Positions 8,161 through 16,794 of a stretch of 64,000 bases of DNA are shown in pieces. Source of the stretch: SURF-13 sp038924245 (GTDB lineage: Bacteria > Pseudomonadota > Gammaproteobacteria > SURF-13); contig JBCKVB010000002.1 in assembly GCA_038924245.1 (NCBI GenBank), forward strand, positions 6,658 through 70,657. Reading direction: 5' to 3'. The stretch's first letter is position 1, and the number at the start of each line of letters is the position of its first letter. Below the pieces are notes generated by a model. It was not told the origin of the DNA. It did not search any database and was given only the letters and a program-made list of their open reading frames with translations. Made by a program: the position numbers and the translations under genes.

Positions 8161-8981
8161 GCATCCCCCCCCAGTTGTTTGGCAAGTTCCACCGAACGCG
8201 CCTGTGCCGCCTTGAACGCGGCCTCGAATAATTCCCGCAACCCCCCCTGCTCCAATACCTTGAGCGCCTGTTCCGTGGTGCCGCCCTTAGACGTGACGCG
8301 CGCGCGCAGTTCGGCGGTGCTCTCATTGCTCTCCAGGGCGATCTTCGCCGCGCCGAAGGCGGTTTGCAGCGTCAGCAGGCGCGCGGTGGCGCGCGTCAGC
8401 CCCGCTTTTACCCCGGCTTCCTCCAGCGCCTCCATGACCAGGAAAAAATACGCGGGCCCGCTGCCGGACAGCGCGGTGACCGCGTCCATGAGCGTTTCGT
8501 CTTCCAGCCATACCGCGACGCCCACCGCGCGCAAAATACTCTCCGCCGCGCTCTTTTGCGCGTCACTGGTCAGGGCGTTGGCATACAACGCGCTGGCGCC
8601 GCTTTGCACTAGGGCGGGCGTATTCGGCATGGCGCGCACGATGGCCTGGCCGCCTCCGAGCCAGTGATCCAAATCCGCAATATGGACACCCGCGGCGATG
8701 GAAATAACCAGCGGCCGGGTTTGCAGCGCCCGCGGCGCGAGTTCGGTGGCGACCTGCTTTATCGCCTGCGGTTTCACCGCCAGCAGCCACACCGCGCTGT
8801 GTTGCGCCGCTTCCAGGTTGGACTGCGTGGTGTGCACGAAAAAGCGCTCGTGCAGGGCGGCGAGTTTCGCATTATCAGGATCAGAGACCCAGATGGCCTG
8901 GGCGTCATAGCCGTCAGCGATTAATCCGCCGATCAGGCTCGCCGCCATGTTCCCCCCGCCGATGAAGGCCATACTATGCAT
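8157..8981 (-). CDS. proC: pyrroline-5-carboxylate reductase
   Basis: Catalyses the last step of proline synthesis, NAD(P)H-dependent reduction of pyrroline-5-carboxylate. The N-terminal Rossmann motif AFIGGGNMAASLIGGL begins at residue 4, and the C-terminal dimerisation domain carries the family signature ALSGSGPAYFFLVMEALEEAGVK. I chose the ATG at 8981 (MHSMAFIGGG) because the frame extends 8 codons further with no family similarity. It lies between yggS (25 bp upstream) and yggT (4-bp overlap). Confidence 0.95.
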   Translation of the reverse strand: MHSMAFIGGGNMAASLIGGLIADGYDAQAIWVSDPDNAKLAALHERFFVHTTQSNLEAAQHSAVWLLAVKPQAIKQVATELAPRALQTRPLVISIAAGVHIADLDHWLGGGQAIVRAMPNTPALVQSGASALYANALTSDAQKSAAESILRAVGVAVWLEDETLMDAVTALSGSGPAYFFLVMEALEEAGVKAGLTRATARLLTLQTAFGAAKIALESNESTAELRARVTSKGGTTEQALKVLEQGGLRELFEAAFKAAQARSVELAKQLGGDA

Positions 8982-9007
8982 GGTAAGTGTTCCTGTTTCT
9001 TGCAAGT

Positions 9008-9715
9008 TTAACGCATTTTGGCGCGCGCGCCGAAAATGGCCGTGCCCACGCGCACCAAAGTCGCGCCTTCGGCTATCGCCGCCTCCACGTTATCCGACAT
9101 GCCCATGGATAAGGTATCGAGATGCCATCCTTGCGCATCAAGCTCATGGTATGCCTGGTGCAGCTTATGAAAAGCGCTGCGCTGCGTATTAAAGTCCGGC
9201 GTCGGCGCAGGCAGCGTCATGAGTCCGCGCAATCTCAAGCGCGGCAGCCGCGCCACCGCGCGCGCCAGCTCCGGCAGCTCATCCAGCGTGGTTCCCGCCT
9301 TGGTGGCCTCGCCGCTTACGTTGACCTGCAAGCAGATGTTGAGAGGTACCAATGATTCAGGGCGCTGCTCGCTCAAGCGCCGGGCTATGCCTAAGCGATC
9401 AATGCTGTGCACCCAGCTAAAATGCGCGGCGATGAGTCTGGTTTTATTACTTTGTACCGGACCGATAAAGTGCCACTCAATGCCGCGATCCATAAGTCTA
9501 GGGTCAGTTATTTTAGCAAGCGCCTCCTGCACATAGTTTTCCCCGAAGCGCGTAAGCTCGGTCTTGAGCGCCGCCTCGATATACTCCACCGGGCAGGATT
9601 TACTGACCGCGACGATGTCTGCCGAACCGGGCGCGCGGCCGTATGCCGCCTCGGCCTTGGCGATACGTAGTCTCAGCGCTGCGATGCGTTCGGCGATCAG
9701 GGTGGTTGCGTCCAT
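9008..9715 (-). CDS. yggS: pyridoxal phosphate homeostasis protein (YggS/PLPBP)
   Basis: A 235-residue single-domain PLP-binding TIM barrel with no known catalytic activity. It buffers pyridoxal phosphate and affects amino-acid metabolism. The PLP lysine lies in VAVSKSCP (about residue 39), followed by the family motifs FGENYVQEAL, EWHFIGPVQSNKT and the C-terminal SMGMSDNVEAAIAEGATLVRVGTAIFG. It heads the leftward yggS-proC-yggT unit and is divergent from pilT across 49 bp that must hold both promoters. Confidence 0.95.
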   Translation of the reverse strand: MDATTLIAERIAALRLRIAKAEAAYGRAPGSADIVAVSKSCPVEYIEAALKTELTRFGENYVQEALAKITDPRLMDRGIEWHFIGPVQSNKTRLIAAHFSWVHSIDRLGIARRLSEQRPESLVPLNICLQVNVSGEATKAGTTLDELPELARAVARLPRLRLRGLMTLPAPTPDFNTQRSAFHKLHQAYHELDAQGWHLDTLSMGMSDNVEAAIAEGATLVRVGTAIFGARAKMR

Positions 9716-9764
9716 GACGGTTAAGCGTTACCTTAAACAGACTTAAGAATAAAAAGGGCACACG

Positions 9765-10802
9765 ATGGATATCGCCGAACTGCTGGCCTTCAGCGTTAAA
9801 AACAACGCCTCCGATCTGCACCTCTCTGCGGGCATGCCGCCTATGATCCGCGTGGACGGCGATATGCGCAAGATCAATGTGCCGCCGCTGGAGCACAAAC
9901 AAGTGCACGCGCTGGTGTACGATATCATGAACGACAAGCAGCGCAAGGATTACGAGGAATTTCTGGAAACCGATTTTTCGTTTGAAATTCCCGGCCTGGC
10001 GCGCTTCCGCGCCAACGCCTTCAACCATCTGCGTGGCGCGGGCGCGGTGTTCCGCACCATTCCCTCCAAGATCAAGACCCTGGAAGAGTTGGGTTGTCCG
10101 CCGATCTTCAAGGAGATCGCCGATCAGATACGCGGCATTGCACTGGTTACCGGCCCCACCGGCTCGGGCAAGTCTACCACGCTCGCGGCCATGGTTAATT
10201 ACATCAACGAGACGCGCCACGAGCACATCCTCACCATAGAAGATCCGATTGAATTCGTGCACGAAAGCAAAAACTGCCTCATCAATCAGCGCGAGGTGCA
10301 CCGCGACACGCTGGGCTTCAACGAGGCGCTACGTTCATCCACGCGCGAAGACCCGGACGTGATTCTGGTGGGCGAGCTGCGCGATCTTGAAACCATCCGC
10401 CTCGCGCTCACCGCCGCCGAGACCGGTCACCTGGTATTCGCCACGCTGCACACCAGTTCCGCGGCCAAGACCATAGACCGCATCATAGACGTGTTCCCAG
10501 CGGCGGAGAAAGACATGGTACGGACGATGTTTTCAGAATCCTTGCGCGCGGTTATTTCTCAGGTGCTGTTGAAAAGGCCGGGCGGCGGGCGCATCGCTGC
10601 GTGGGAGGTCATGATCGGCACGCCCGCGATCCGCAATCTGATCCGCGAAAACAAGGTGGCACAGATGTACTCCGCGATTCAGACCGGGCAGGCGATTGGC
10701 ATGCAGACGCTCGATCAATATTTGCAGGGGCTGGTGGCCAAGAATCTGGTGAGCAAGGCCGAGGCGCGTAATTACGCGGCCAGCAAAGAAACCTTCAAAT
10801 AA
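9765..10802 (+). CDS. pilT: type IV pilus retraction ATPase PilT
   Basis: A 345-residue hexameric secretion-type ATPase that powers pilus retraction and twitching. The start MDIAELLAFSVKNNASDLHLSAGMPP is characteristic. Walker A (GPTGSGKST) falls near residues 130-138, the Asp box and Walker B follow (ILVGELRDLETIRLALTAAETGHLVFATLHT), and the C-terminus keeps the AIRNLIRE retraction motif. An AAAAGGG ribosome-binding site precedes the ATG. pilU starts 13 bp downstream. Confidence 0.97.
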   Translation: MDIAELLAFSVKNNASDLHLSAGMPPMIRVDGDMRKINVPPLEHKQVHALVYDIMNDKQRKDYEEFLETDFSFEIPGLARFRANAFNHLRGAGAVFRTIPSKIKTLEELGCPPIFKEIADQIRGIALVTGPTGSGKSTTLAAMVNYINETRHEHILTIEDPIEFVHESKNCLINQREVHRDTLGFNEALRSSTREDPDVILVGELRDLETIRLALTAAETGHLVFATLHTSSAAKTIDRIIDVFPAAEKDMVRTMFSESLRAVISQVLLKRPGGGRIAAWEVMIGTPAIRNLIRENKVAQMYSAIQTGQAIGMQTLDQYLQGLVAKNLVSKAEARNYAASKETFK

Positions 10803-10815
10803 AAAGGCTCAAGCG

Positions 10816-11970
10816 ATGGATTTTAATACCTTATTGAAGATGATGGTGGAGAAAAACGCCTCCGATTTATTCATCACCGCGGGTATGCCGGCGAGCCTGA
10901 AAGTGCACGGCAAGATCGCGCCGGTGACGCCCGCGCCGCTCAACGCGGAACAGACGCGCGCCATCGCCTACAGCCTGATGGACGCCAAACAGCGCGCCGA
11001 GTTCGACAAAACCCAGGAGTGCAACTTCGCCATCAACCCGCCCGGCGTGGGGCGTTTCCGCGTCAACGTGTTCGTGCAGCAGCAGCGCGTCGGCCTGGTG
11101 CTGCGCAAGATCGAGACCAGGATACCCAACTTCGAGGAGCTGCGCCTGCCGCCGATACTGAAAGACATCGCCATGACCCAGCGTGGCCTGGTGATCTTCG
11201 TGGGCGGCACCGGCTGCGGCAAATCCACCTCGCTCGCCGCCATGGTCGGCTACCGCAACGAGAACAGCAGCGGCCACATCATCACCGTCGAGGACCCGAT
11301 TGAATTCGTGCACGAGCATAAGGGCTGCATCATCACGCAGCGCGAGGTGGGCGTGGACACGGAAAGCTACGAGGTAGCATTGAAGAACACCCTGCGCCAG
11401 GCCCCGGACGTGATCCTGGTGGGTGAAATCCGCGCGCGCGAAACCATGGAGCACGCCATCGCCTTCGCCGAAACCGGGCACCTGTGCCTGTCCACCCTGC
11501 ACGCCAACAGCGCCAACCAGGCCATGGACCGCATCATCAATTTCTTCCCGGAGGAGCGCCGCCGGCAACTGCTCATGGACCTCTCGCTTAATCTCAAGGC
11601 GGTGATCTCGCAACGCCTGATCCCGACCAAGGACGGCAAGGCGCGGCGCGCGGTGGTGGAAATCCTGCTCAATACGCCGTTGGCCGCCGATTTCATCCTG
11701 AAAGGCGAGGTGCATCAACTGAAGGACCTCATGGCGCGTTCCAATGAGCAGGGCATGAAGACCTTCGACCAGGCGCTGTTTGACCTCTACAAGACGGGCG
11801 AGATCAGTTACGAAGAGGCGCTGCGCAACGCCGACTCGCAAAACGAACTGCGCCTGATGATCAAGCTGAGCGAGGAGGGCGGTGCGCAAAAACTCGCCCA
11901 AGCCGCGACGGGCTTGACGCTGCAAGAGACGGATACCGACACCGGAAACCTGATGGTAAAGCGTAAATAG
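10816..11970 (+). CDS. pilU: PilT-like ATPase PilU
   Basis: A 384-residue paralogue of PilT that assists retraction under load. It opens with MDFNTLLKMMVEKNASDLFITAGMP, has Walker A GGTGCGKST near residues 129-137 and the Walker B region ILVGEIRARETMEHAIAFAETGHLCLSTLHA. The C-terminal tail beyond residue 345 (LRLMIKLSEEGG and on) is longer than PilT and typical of PilU. It forms one operon with pilT. A 69-bp palindromic repeat begins two bases after its stop. Confidence 0.96.
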   Translation: MDFNTLLKMMVEKNASDLFITAGMPASLKVHGKIAPVTPAPLNAEQTRAIAYSLMDAKQRAEFDKTQECNFAINPPGVGRFRVNVFVQQQRVGLVLRKIETRIPNFEELRLPPILKDIAMTQRGLVIFVGGTGCGKSTSLAAMVGYRNENSSGHIITVEDPIEFVHEHKGCIITQREVGVDTESYEVALKNTLRQAPDVILVGEIRARETMEHAIAFAETGHLCLSTLHANSANQAMDRIINFFPEERRRQLLMDLSLNLKAVISQRLIPTKDGKARRAVVEILLNTPLAADFILKGEVHQLKDLMARSNEQGMKTFDQALFDLYKTGEISYEEALRNADSQNELRLMIKLSEEGGAQKLAQAATGLTLQETDTDTGNLMVKRK

Positions 11971-11971
11971 T

Positions 11972-12040
11972 TGTAGGTCAGGCTGCGAAGCTGCCTGACA
12001 ATCACTGTGTCACGGAACGCTACGCGCACCGTGACCTACG
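11972..12040. repeat. 69-bp palindromic intergenic repeat, copy 2
   Basis: Begins TGTAGGTCAGG and ends CGTGACCTACG. It matches the copy at 7497-7565 base for base except for a few changes, several of them in loops. Terminal GTAGGTCA/TGACCTAC makes an 8-bp inverted repeat. It fills the gap between pilU and the convergent pyrK-like gene. Confidence 0.87.
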
Positions 12041-12932
12041 TGTTTAAACTTGCTACTTGTAAAGCGTCAAACACCGGGCCGTCCACGCACACGCGTTTCA
12101 TGGCCGGGCCGTGCGCGGTGCTGATCTCCACCACGCAACCCGCGCAGCCGCCCACCGCGCAGGCCATGTATTCTTCCAGCGACACTTGGCAGGGCAAATT
12201 GTAATCACGCGCCAGTTGCGCGCTCGCTTTCAGCATCGGGTGCGGGCCGCAGGCGTAGATCTCCACTTCTTTTCTCCGCGCGTCACTCAAGGCGTCGAGC
12301 CAGCGCCGCGCAAGATCAGTCACGTAACCCTCGAAACAGCCGGCATAGCCCTGCATACTGGCGAGGCGGCTCGCTATGCCCCAGTCTTCCATGAGCGGCA
12401 TGGCGGCGATCACGCCTTCGGGCAGGCCGGGGATTAATATCTTTGAAGGCCGCGCCGTGAAGGGGAACAGTACTTCCGAGCCCATGATGACCAACGGCTG
12501 GTATTTTTTTTGCGCGCGCAACACATCGGCGAGAAACACCATGGGCGGAATGCCCACGCCGCCGCCCAACAGTAATGCGCGCGGCCGCTCCGGGTGCGGT
12601 GTGTAGGGCATGCCTATCGGCCCCATCAGGCTGATGGTTTCTCCCGTCTTGCGCCGCGCCAGCAGCCCCAGTCCCAAACCCGCGGTCTTGTAAAGAAACT
12701 CCACCCAGCCGTTGCCGGCGTCCACGCGCATGATGGACAGCGGGCGGCGCATCGGCAGCAGCGGATCGCAAGTGAGGTGCGCAAAGCTGCCCGGCCTGGC
12801 ATGGGCCGCGCACTGCGGCGCACGCACGCGCAGCACGTATTGATGGCCTGGATAACTCTGATGCGAGAGCACCTCGGCGTCTTCGACGAAAATCGTGCCG
12901 CGATGATGGGGTTTAGGTTTATTCGAGTTCAT
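12036..12932 (-). CDS. dihydroorotate dehydrogenase electron-transfer subunit-like (PyrK family)
   Basis: A 298-residue FAD- and [2Fe-2S]-binding ferredoxin-reductase-like protein. An FAD-binding barrel with MRRPLSIMRVD (about residue 58) is followed by a nucleotide-binding fold (LLLGGGVGIPPMVFLAD) and a C-terminal cysteine set (CQVSLEEYMACAVGGCAGCVVE) that fits the PyrK iron-sulfur site. PyrK passes electrons from PyrD type 1B to NAD; no pyrD is in this window. It overlaps pyrC' by 14 bp at the end of the pyrimidine block. The last codons lie in a CAAGTAG heptamer pair. Confidence 0.85.
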   Translation of the reverse strand: MNSNKPKPHHRGTIFVEDAEVLSHQSYPGHQYVLRVRAPQCAAHARPGSFAHLTCDPLLPMRRPLSIMRVDAGNGWVEFLYKTAGLGLGLLARRKTGETISLMGPIGMPYTPHPERPRALLLGGGVGIPPMVFLADVLRAQKKYQPLVIMGSEVLFPFTARPSKILIPGLPEGVIAAMPLMEDWGIASRLASMQGYAGCFEGYVTDLARRWLDALSDARRKEVEIYACGPHPMLKASAQLARDYNLPCQVSLEEYMACAVGGCAGCVVEISTAHGPAMKRVCVDGPVFDALQVASLNT

Positions 12933-14196
12933 ACACCACTTCGCCCGCGAGCAGCGTGTGCGTCACGCGTCCCTTGAATTCCCAGCCCAGGAAAGGCGTG
13001 TTGCAGCCGCGGCTACGCAGGGTCTCCGCGCCGAGGGTCCAGTGTTGTTCGGGATCGAAGATGCAGATGTCGGCGGGTGCGCCTACCTGGAGCGTACCGG
13101 CTTCGATGCCGAGGATGCGCGCCGGGCCGATGGTCAGGCGCGCGAGCGCGTCCGGCAGTGAAAGCACGCCCTCTTGCGCCAAACGCAAGGTGAGCGGCAG
13201 CAAGGTTTCCAGCGCCGAGATGCCGGGTTCGGTCTCGCTGAAGGGGCCGAGTTTGGCGTCGGCCTCGTGTGGCTGATGATCGGAGCAGATGGCGCTCAAC
13301 GTGTTTTGCGCCAGCGCGTGGCGCAAGCCTTCCAGATCGCGCCGCGCGCGCAGCGGCGGGCGCACGTGGCACAGGCTGTTGAAGTGGCCGAGATCCATGT
13401 CGGTGAGATGCAGGTGGTGTGCGCTCACATCGGCCGTCACCGGCAGGCCGTCATGCTGCGCGTGCCCTATCATCTGCACCGCGCGCGCGGAAGATACATG
13501 ACAGAAATGCGCGCGTACGCCGGTTTGTTCGATCAGGATCAGCTCGCGCGCCACTGCGGCGGTTTCCGCGGACTCCGGAATGGCGGGCAGTCCCAGGCGC
13601 GTGCTCACCGCGCCCTCGTGCGCGCAACCGCCCGCCGCGAGCTGCGCGTCCTCGGCGTGCAGGAATACGGTGAGGCCATGCGTGGCCGCGTACTCCATGG
13701 CGCGGCGCATGATGAGCGCGTTGCTCACCGGATGCAGCGCATTGCTCACCCCCACGCAGCCCGCCTCTTTAAGCGCGGCCATTTCGCTCAGCTCCACACC
13801 AGCCAGACCCTTGGTGAGCGCGCCCAGCACCAGCACGCGCGCCTTGCCCGCCTGCGTGGCGCGCTGATGGATAAGCTCCGCCACCGCGGGTGTGTCTATC
13901 ACCGGCTGGGTATCGGGCGGACAGCACAAGGTGGTGATGCCTCCCGCCGCCGCCGCCGCCGTCTCGCTGGCGATGGTCGCCTTGTGCTTGAAGCCCGGCT
14001 CGCGCAGCCGCGCCGACAGGTCTATGAGACCCGGGCACACGATGCGCCCCTGCGCGGAGATTGCACGCTCCGCCTTGAAGCCCGCGGGCGCCTTGCCCAG
14101 CGCGACGATGCGCCCGGCGTCGAGATGCAGGTCTTGCACCTGGTCCACGCCATAGCCTGGGTCTATCAATCTTCCATTTTTGATAGATATTTTCAA
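12919..14196 (-). CDS. pyrC': non-catalytic dihydroorotase-like subunit (PyrC', partner of PyrB)
   Basis: A 425-residue amidohydrolase-fold protein. Active type I dihydroorotases carry an HxH metal motif in the first strand. Here the place reads IDLSARLREPGF, so the metal pair is lost, although CHVSSA and SDHQPHE remain. This matches the inactive PyrC' of Pseudomonas-type systems, which is structurally required for aspartate carbamoyltransferase. The start is a TTG placed directly after the pyrB TGA (TGATTG), supported by the family N-terminus KISIKNGRLIDPGYGVDQV. That arrangement suggests coupled translation and fixed stoichiometry. A catalytic pyrC is expected elsewhere in the genome. Confidence 0.9.
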   Translation of the reverse strand: MKISIKNGRLIDPGYGVDQVQDLHLDAGRIVALGKAPAGFKAERAISAQGRIVCPGLIDLSARLREPGFKHKATIASETAAAAAGGITTLCCPPDTQPVIDTPAVAELIHQRATQAGKARVLVLGALTKGLAGVELSEMAALKEAGCVGVSNALHPVSNALIMRRAMEYAATHGLTVFLHAEDAQLAAGGCAHEGAVSTRLGLPAIPESAETAAVARELILIEQTGVRAHFCHVSSARAVQMIGHAQHDGLPVTADVSAHHLHLTDMDLGHFNSLCHVRPPLRARRDLEGLRHALAQNTLSAICSDHQPHEADAKLGPFSETEPGISALETLLPLTLRLAQEGVLSLPDALARLTIGPARILGIEAGTLQVGAPADICIFDPEQHWTLGAETLRSRGCNTPFLGWEFKGRVTHTLLAGEVVYELE

Positions 14197-15177
14197 TCAA
14201 GCCTCTCCTGAGTTTGTCGAAGGGCTGGGACGCAGGACGAGCGCCATGATGGCCATGCGTACCGCGGTGCCGTGGGTTACTTGCTGCAAAATCACCGAAC
14301 GCGCCCCGTCCGCGACGCTGGAGGCGATCTCCACGCCGCGGTTGATCGGGCCGGGGTGCATCACGATGGCGTCCGGTTTGGCGCGGGAAAGCTTCTCCTC
14401 GGTGAGGCCGTACAGATGAAAGTATTCACGCTCGCTGGGAAGAAACGCCCCCTGCATGCGCTCGCGTTGCAGACGCAGCATCATCACCACGTCCACGTCG
14501 CAAAGGCCCGCACGCAGGTCGTGATACACGTGTACCCCCAGGGTTTCGATGTGTTGCGGGATCAGCGTCCTGGGCGCGATCACGCGCACGTCGGGCACGC
14601 CCAGCGTGGTGAGCGCGTGAATCTGCGAGCGCGCCACGCGCGAGTGCAGGATATCGCCCACGATGGCCACGCTGAGCGCGCCGAAGTCCGGCTTGTGGCG
14701 GCGGATGGTGAACATGTCCAGCATCGCCTGGGTGGGATGCGCGTGGCAGCCGTCACCGGCGTTGATGACGCTCACGTGCGGCGCGACGTGACGGGCGATG
14801 AAGTGCGCCGCGCCGCTCGCGCCGTGGCGCACCACGAACATGTCGCACTGCATGGCCTGCAGGTTGTGCAGCGTGTCCAGCAGCGACTCGCCCTTGCTGG
14901 CCGAGGAGGTGGACACGGCGATGTTGAGCACGTCGGCGGACAGACGCTTGGCGGCGAGCTCGAACGTGGTGCGGGTGCGCGTGCTGGGCTCGAAGAACAG
15001 GTTGACGATGGTCTTGCCGCGCAGCAGCGGCACCTTTTTCACCGTTTGCTCGCCCACGCTGGTGAACGATTCCGCCGTGTCGAGGATTTCGGTGAGCAGC
15101 GCTGGCTCCAAACCCTCGATGGTGAGGAAGTGGCGCAACCGCCCCTGGTCATCGAGCTGGATATTGTGCGATCTCAT
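14197..15177 (-). CDS. pyrB: aspartate carbamoyltransferase catalytic subunit
   Basis: A 326-residue enzyme joining carbamoyl phosphate and aspartate in pyrimidine synthesis. The carbamoyl-phosphate motif FFEPSTRTRTTFELAAKRL (near residue 60) and HPTQAMLD (near residue 140) are intact, as is the HPGPINRGVEI aspartate-binding stretch. The start at 15177 fits the family (MRSHNIQLDDQGRLRHFL) and overlaps the pyrR stop by 4 bp. The C-terminal LRPSPSTNSGEA is encoded by a common dispersed repeat, not by family sequence. No pyrI is present; PyrC' takes the partner role. Confidence 0.95.
   Translation of the reverse strand: MRSHNIQLDDQGRLRHFLTIEGLEPALLTEILDTAESFTSVGEQTVKKVPLLRGKTIVNLFFEPSTRTRTTFELAAKRLSADVLNIAVSTSSASKGESLLDTLHNLQAMQCDMFVVRHGASGAAHFIARHVAPHVSVINAGDGCHAHPTQAMLDMFTIRRHKPDFGALSVAIVGDILHSRVARSQIHALTTLGVPDVRVIAPRTLIPQHIETLGVHVYHDLRAGLCDVDVVMMLRLQRERMQGAFLPSEREYFHLYGLTEEKLSRAKPDAIVMHPGPINRGVEIASSVADGARSVILQQVTHGTAVRMAIMALVLRPSPSTNSGEA
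14202..14229. repeat. dispersed CCTTCGACAAACTCAGG-type repeat
   Basis: The bases CTCCTGAGTTTGTCGAAGGG match a repeat widespread in bacterial intergenic DNA. Here it forms the last dozen codons of pyrB and abuts the TGATTG junction with pyrC'. Confidence 0.6.
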
Positions 15178-15683
15178 GACTTGCGCCGCACCGTGAGCAC
15201 GAGCGGGTCGGGGCCGCTCAGTTTTACATATTCCTTGTTGCTCAATTCCATGTGTTGACCCACGACGCGCGCCTCGATGGGGAGTTCGCGCCCGCCGCGC
15301 TTCACCAGCACCGCCAGGGTCACGCTGGCCGGGCGTCCGTAGTCGAAGATTTCGTTCAGCGCGGCGCGGATGGTGCGCCCGGTGTAGAGCACGTCGTCCA
15401 CCAGGATGATGTGCCGCTCCTCCACGCTGAACGGCAGGCGCGAGGGCTTGACCTCCGGATGCATGCCGATGCGCGTGAAGTCGTCGCGGTAAAACGAGAT
15501 GTCCAGCACGCCCAGCGGTTCGGGCAGTTGCAACAGACGATGCAGTTTTTCCGCCACCCACACCCCGCCGGTGTGGATGCCGATCATGAGCGGGTCAGGC
15601 ATGTCTTGCCGTTCGATCAGCGCGCGCAGCTCGCGCGCCAGGGTCTCGATCAGGTGCTGAACGTCCGGCGTGGCATTGCTCAT
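15174..15683 (-). CDS. pyrR: bifunctional pyr operon regulator / uracil phosphoribosyltransferase PyrR
   Basis: A 169-residue phosphoribosyltransferase-fold protein. The PRPP-binding motif HIILVDDVLYTGRTIRAALNEIFDYGRP is complete and the N-terminal MIGIHTGGVWVAEKL matches PyrR. In Gram-positive bacteria PyrR binds pyr mRNA to cause attenuation; in proteobacteria its regulatory role is less certain and it may act mainly as an enzyme. It overlaps ruvX upstream and pyrB downstream, each by 4 bp. I did not find a clear pyr attenuator hairpin between them because there is no spacer. Confidence 0.94.
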   Translation of the reverse strand: MSNATPDVQHLIETLARELRALIERQDMPDPLMIGIHTGGVWVAEKLHRLLQLPEPLGVLDISFYRDDFTRIGMHPEVKPSRLPFSVEERHIILVDDVLYTGRTIRAALNEIFDYGRPASVTLAVLVKRGGRELPIEARVVGQHMELSNKEYVKLSGPDPLVLTVRRKS

Positions 15684-16147
15684 CGGGCGCGCGTCTCATC
15701 CAGCCAGGTCTGCAAGATGACCTGCGCGGCGATATGGTCAATGGCGGGTTGACGACCGGCGGTCGCTCCCGGCCTCCTGCCTCCCGCGACACTAAGCCGT
15801 CCTTGGCTGGCGCGCCGGTTGTCGTTTTGTGACGCGCGCTGTGCGGCGTGCGAAGAGAGCCGCTCGTCCACGGTGTACACCGGCAGGCCGTAGCGCTGAC
15901 CGAGTTGCAGGCTGAAACGCCGCGCCGCGCGCGCGACCGGGTGTTCTCCGCCCTCGCCCAGCGGCACGCCCACCACCAGCGCGCTCGGATGCCATTCCTG
16001 GATCAGGCGCGTGATCGCCTCCCAGTCCGGCTTGTTGCCGCGCGTGGGCAGGGTGACGAGCGGCGTGGCGCTGTGGGTGAGCTTCTGCCCCACCGCCACG
16101 CCGATGCGCCGGGTTCCGTAATCAAAACCGAGCAGGGTGGAGGTCAT
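15680..16147 (-). CDS. ruvX: Holliday junction resolvase-like RuvX/YqgF with in-frame repeat insertion
   Basis: A 155-residue RNase H-fold nuclease of the YqgF family, implicated in 16S rRNA end processing and Holliday junction resolution. Catalytic acids lie in LLGFDYGTRRIGVAVG (D9), VVGVPLGEGG and VYTVDERLSS, and the last Asp in PAIDHIAAQVIL. Between the third and fourth motif (residues about 112-131) a 58-bp hairpin element adds SQGRLSVAGGRRPGATAG in frame. Other family members have only a short loop there, so the total length is above the usual 135-145. All catalytic residues survive. Confidence 0.92.
   Translation of the reverse strand: MTSTLLGFDYGTRRIGVAVGQKLTHSATPLVTLPTRGNKPDWEAITRLIQEWHPSALVVGVPLGEGGEHPVARAARRFSLQLGQRYGLPVYTVDERLSSHAAQRASQNDNRRASQGRLSVAGGRRPGATAGRQPAIDHIAAQVILQTWLDETRAR
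15757..15814. repeat. intragenic two-hairpin element, copy 1 (in ruvX)
   Basis: Hairpin 1 is GTCGC-TCCC-GGC, loop CTCCT, GCC-TCCC-GCGAC. Hairpin 2 is AGCC, loop GTCCTT, GGCT. It differs from the gatB copy at one base in 58. The gene reads the bottom strand in the frame giving SVAGGRRPGAT. Confidence 0.93.
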
Positions 16148-16707
16148 GCGTGACCCACGTCGCCGGACAGGCGCGTGACATCCACGCCGAGCGAGGCCGC
16201 CGCCATGCTCCAGCGCTGTTCGGCGGGGGCGTGAAACAGGATGTGCGTATCGGCTTGCACGCTGAGCCAGGCGTTATCCAGCAGTTCCTGCTCCAGTTGT
16301 CCCGGCGCCCAGCCCGCGTAACCGAGCGCGGCGAGCGCCGCGCCGGGGAAGGCGTCTTGCGCGAGGGCGTTGAGAATATCGGGCGAGGTGGTGAGACTGA
16401 TCCCGTCGTTCACCGGCAGGCTGCTCTCCCATTGCAACGGCGGCTGATGCAGGACAAACAGCGCGCCGGTTTGCACCGGTCCGCCGAGATAAACCGGGCG
16501 GGCGGCGATGTCCTCGCGCGCGGGGCGGAGGGAGATCTGTTCCAGCAGATAGCCGAAGTTCAGGTCGAGCGGACGGTTGATAACGATGCCGAGCGCGCCC
16601 TCGTCATCGTGTTGACACAGGTAAATGACGCTGTGGAAAAAGTGGGGGTCCGCCAAGGAGGGCATGGCGATCAGGAAGTGATTCCGCAGGGACCCTGATT
16701 CAATCAT
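16144..16707 (-). CDS. algH: YqgE/AlgH family protein
   Basis: A 187-residue protein of the UPF0301 family with the characteristic start LRNHFLIAMPSLADPHFFHSVIYLCQHDDEGALGIVINRP and a C-terminal LGYAGWAPGQLEQEL. AlgH was first linked to alginate regulation in Pseudomonas; its molecular role is not established. It is followed by ruvX with a 4-bp overlap, the usual neighbour, and is preceded by tonB in the same direction after an 87-bp gap. Confidence 0.95.
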   Translation of the reverse strand: MIESGSLRNHFLIAMPSLADPHFFHSVIYLCQHDDEGALGIVINRPLDLNFGYLLEQISLRPAREDIAARPVYLGGPVQTGALFVLHQPPLQWESSLPVNDGISLTTSPDILNALAQDAFPGAALAALGYAGWAPGQLEQELLDNAWLSVQADTHILFHAPAEQRWSMAAASLGVDVTRLSGDVGHA

Positions 16708-16794
16708 GTATCCGCATAGTATCGGTCAAAACCGCCCTGTAGCACAAGGTGCGGCAGGCTGTTTTTTTCGCCGGCGGGCCTGTGGCTCATCCGG

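Noticed and set aside
14197..15561. A 454-residue open frame extending pyrB upstream
   Set aside because: The first 128 residues are antisense-frame sequence of pyrR; the family start and 4-bp overlap with pyrR fix the ATG at 15177.
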